From contig CAYRKW010000009.1 of the NCBI GenBank assembly GCA_964425135.1, forward strand, positions 7,684-71,683: DNA of 64,000 nt, read 5' to 3'. Below the pieces are notes generated by a model. The model worked only from the letters and a program-made list of their open reading frames with translations. It was not told the DNA's origin and did not search any database. Both the position numbers and the translations under genes were made by a program. This stretch comes from CAYLLD01 sp964425135. Its GTDB lineage: Bacteria > Pseudomonadota > Alphaproteobacteria > Rhodobacterales > Rhodobacteraceae. Below are positions 62,554 to 64,000 of this stretch, piece by piece. Each line of letters starts with the position of its first letter. Within the stretch, counting starts at the first letter, position 1.

Positions 62554-63807
62554 ATGCTTGAGGATAAGCAGGGGCTGATGGATGAGGTTCGCGCGCGGTT
62601 TGCGCATGTGGATTATTGCCCCGTGCAAGGCAAGCGCATTTTTTTCGAAAATGCCGGCGGCGCCCTGAGCCTGCGTTCGGTTGTTGACACCTCTGCCCGC
62701 TTTGCGGCGATCCCTGATAATCAGGGTCGCAGCAACCAGATGTCCCAAGGCTTGGGTGAGGTGATCTCGGCTGCCAAGACAGGGGCGATGACGTTGTTCG
62801 GCGCCACTCAGGGGCAGATTTTTGCGGGTGAAAGCGGCACGGAGTTATTGTTTCGGCTGATCTCAACGGCAATCATTGAATCTGATCCCGGCGGCGATGT
62901 TATCGGTTCCACGCTGGAGCATCCGGCATCGCGAAGTGCGGCTGTTCGCTGGGCAAAAATCGCACAAAAGCGTTATATCGCAGTCCCTCATGATGATGCG
63001 ACCGGATCGGTAGAGGCAGGCGATTACGCCAAACACGTCACGCCCCAAACCCGGGTGGCGACCATTGTTCACACATCTCCGGTTACGGGTATGGCTGTGG
63101 ATGTTGCGGCTGTGTCGGCGGCAATTCGCAAAGTCGCACCGGAGTGCTTTATCATCATCGACGGCATCCAGCATGCAGCGCACGGGCGACTTTCGATGTC
63201 GGATTATGGTGCGGATGGCTATGTTATTTCGCCCTATAAGATGTTTTCACGGCATGGCTATGGGCTGGCCTGGATATCGCCGCGATTCGAAGCGCTGCCG
63301 CATGATACGCTGATCGACGGGCCCCAGACCAACTGGGAATTGGGCACGCGCGACACTGGAGCCTATGCCACTTTTGCGGATGTCGTGGCCTATTTCGATT
63401 GGCTGGGCGGACATTTCTCGGATGGCGATTTGCGCAGGCGCATCGAGGCGGCGGGGGCGGCGATCCACGAACATGAAAAGAGCCTGACAGATGCCATGCT
63501 GAATGGCACTGGAAATCAGCCGGGGCTGGCGCGGTATGACAGTGTGCGGATTGTGGGCGGGGTTGATAATCCACGCCGTGAAGGGTTGGTGGCGTTTTGG
63601 GTTGACGGCCAGTCGAGCGCTGAGATTATCGAGGCGCTCAATGGGCGGGACATTCGGACCCATATTCGCAAGGCGGATCACTACTCGGGGAATATTCTGA
63701 AGCCTTTGGGGCGTGAAGATTGCATCCGCGTTTCCATGTGCCACTACAATACAACCGGCGAGGTTGCGGCGTTTTTGTCGGCTATGCGCGAGATTTTGAC
63801 CGCTTAG
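62554..63807 (+). CDS. Class V aminotransferase-fold protein, VC1184-like cysteine desulfurase subfamily
   Basis: 417 residues, fold type I PLP enzyme. The start FFENAGGALSLRSVVD and IIDGIQHAAHG (Asp-x-x-Gln-His) fit class V; the PLP lysine is in VISPYKMFSRHG. The catalytic Cys loop of IscS/SufS (a Cys in an H-x-C motif) is not present, so it is probably not a sulfur donor. I recall this plan for the VC1184 subfamily of unknown reaction. Nine bases after mmsA, so co-transcribed. Substrate unknown. Confidence 0.8.
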   Translation: MLEDKQGLMDEVRARFAHVDYCPVQGKRIFFENAGGALSLRSVVDTSARFAAIPDNQGRSNQMSQGLGEVISAAKTGAMTLFGATQGQIFAGESGTELLFRLISTAIIESDPGGDVIGSTLEHPASRSAAVRWAKIAQKRYIAVPHDDATGSVEAGDYAKHVTPQTRVATIVHTSPVTGMAVDVAAVSAAIRKVAPECFIIIDGIQHAAHGRLSMSDYGADGYVISPYKMFSRHGYGLAWISPRFEALPHDTLIDGPQTNWELGTRDTGAYATFADVVAYFDWLGGHFSDGDLRRRIEAAGAAIHEHEKSLTDAMLNGTGNQPGLARYDSVRIVGGVDNPRREGLVAFWVDGQSSAEIIEALNGRDIRTHIRKADHYSGNILKPLGREDCIRVSMCHYNTTGEVAAFLSAMREILTA

Positions 63808-63865
63808 CCAAGCGGCAATGCGCTGGCGCGCATTACGATTTTAGTTTGCGTTCAGGCCACGCGGG

Positions 63866-63884
63866 CCGTCCCTGCGCGGGACGG
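63866..63884 (+). terminator. Hairpin downstream of the class V aminotransferase gene
   Basis: CCGTCCC (63866-63872), loop TGCGC, GGGACGG (63878-63884), 58 bases past the stop, followed by an A/T-rich GGGATATTTATC stretch rather than a T-run. Likely transcript end. The remaining bases to 64000 hold a GGAGG at 63909-63913 and only short frames; I cannot call a gene there. Confidence 0.5.
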
Positions 63885-64000
63885 CGGGATATTTATCAAC
63901 CAAAGAAGGGAGGCGACGTAGGCGTGGGTCAGTTTTGTTGGACTGCGCTTGTCTTATGACTTTGCCCGTCTCCATGCGAAGATGGAGCCTCTGCCAGCCA

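Noticed and set aside
61012..62748. 578-codon open frame on the minus strand
   Set aside because: Antisense to mmsA; rich in Arg and His, as expected for the complement of a high-GC gene.

Overview
This window looks like chromosomal DNA of a marine Rhodobacteraceae (Roseobacter-group) alphaproteobacterium. The evidence is gene content: a sorbitol/mannitol (smo-type) ABC operon, Frc-type sugar ABC cassettes, a Mur-like Fur protein divergent from sitABCD, the secD-secF-Mth938 string, a DUF3572 gene, and frequent GTG/TTG starts with ATGA/GTGA overlaps. I see no rRNA, tRNA, insertion sequence, prophage or CRISPR array. Genes are dense; the only gap over 300 bases is 14887-15432.

Layout. (1) 1-5.7 kb, minus strand: polyol uptake and oxidation (substrate-binding protein, two permeases, sorbitol-type SDR, AraC regulator, mannitol dehydrogenase cut by the left edge). 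(2) 5.9-14.9 kb: an alginate-oligosaccharide locus: GntR regulator, AlgS/AlgM1/AlgM2/AlgQ-like importer, a PL15-type exo-oligoalginate lyase with its four active-site residues in register with Atu3025, an SDR that probably reduces the keto-uronate product, and a convergent KdgF-type cupin. (3) 15.2-19.3 kb: tesA divergent from ybbA-ybbP. (4) 19.5-31.4 kb: housekeeping genes (BI-1 family protein, rpmG, Nudix, an ECF sigma/anti-sigma/periplasmic-sensor triad, sodB, secDF, yajC, serS, dacB). (5) 31.4-34.7 kb: P450, M20 amidohydrolase, mazG. (6) 34.8-40.7 kb: a LacI-controlled probable myo-inositol locus (iolI, ABC cassette, iolG). (7) 40.9-47 kb: PLP lyase, EamA exporter, Mur-like regulator and sitABCD. 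(8) 47-50.7 kb: frcBCAK fructose uptake. (9) 52.8-59.6 kb: a complete CMP-pseudaminic acid pathway (pseB, C, H, G, I, F) with a fused PseG-PseH and a KpsS-like putative glycosyltransferase. (10) 59.7-63.8 kb: PAS histidine kinase, mmsA and a class V aminotransferase-like protein.

The genes depict a heterotroph that scavenges algal carbohydrates (polyols, alginate oligomers, inositol, fructose), controls Mn/Fe, and decorates its surface with a nonulosonic acid. Unexpected signals are: a paired ~85-bp intergenic element built on a 4 x 11-bp array (15.34 and 40.85 kb); a strand-independent change from C-rich to G-rich top strand at about 28-34 kb; a strong hairpin just 3' of all four sugar-binding-protein genes; and a KpsS-like transferase that may use CMP-pseudaminic acid.
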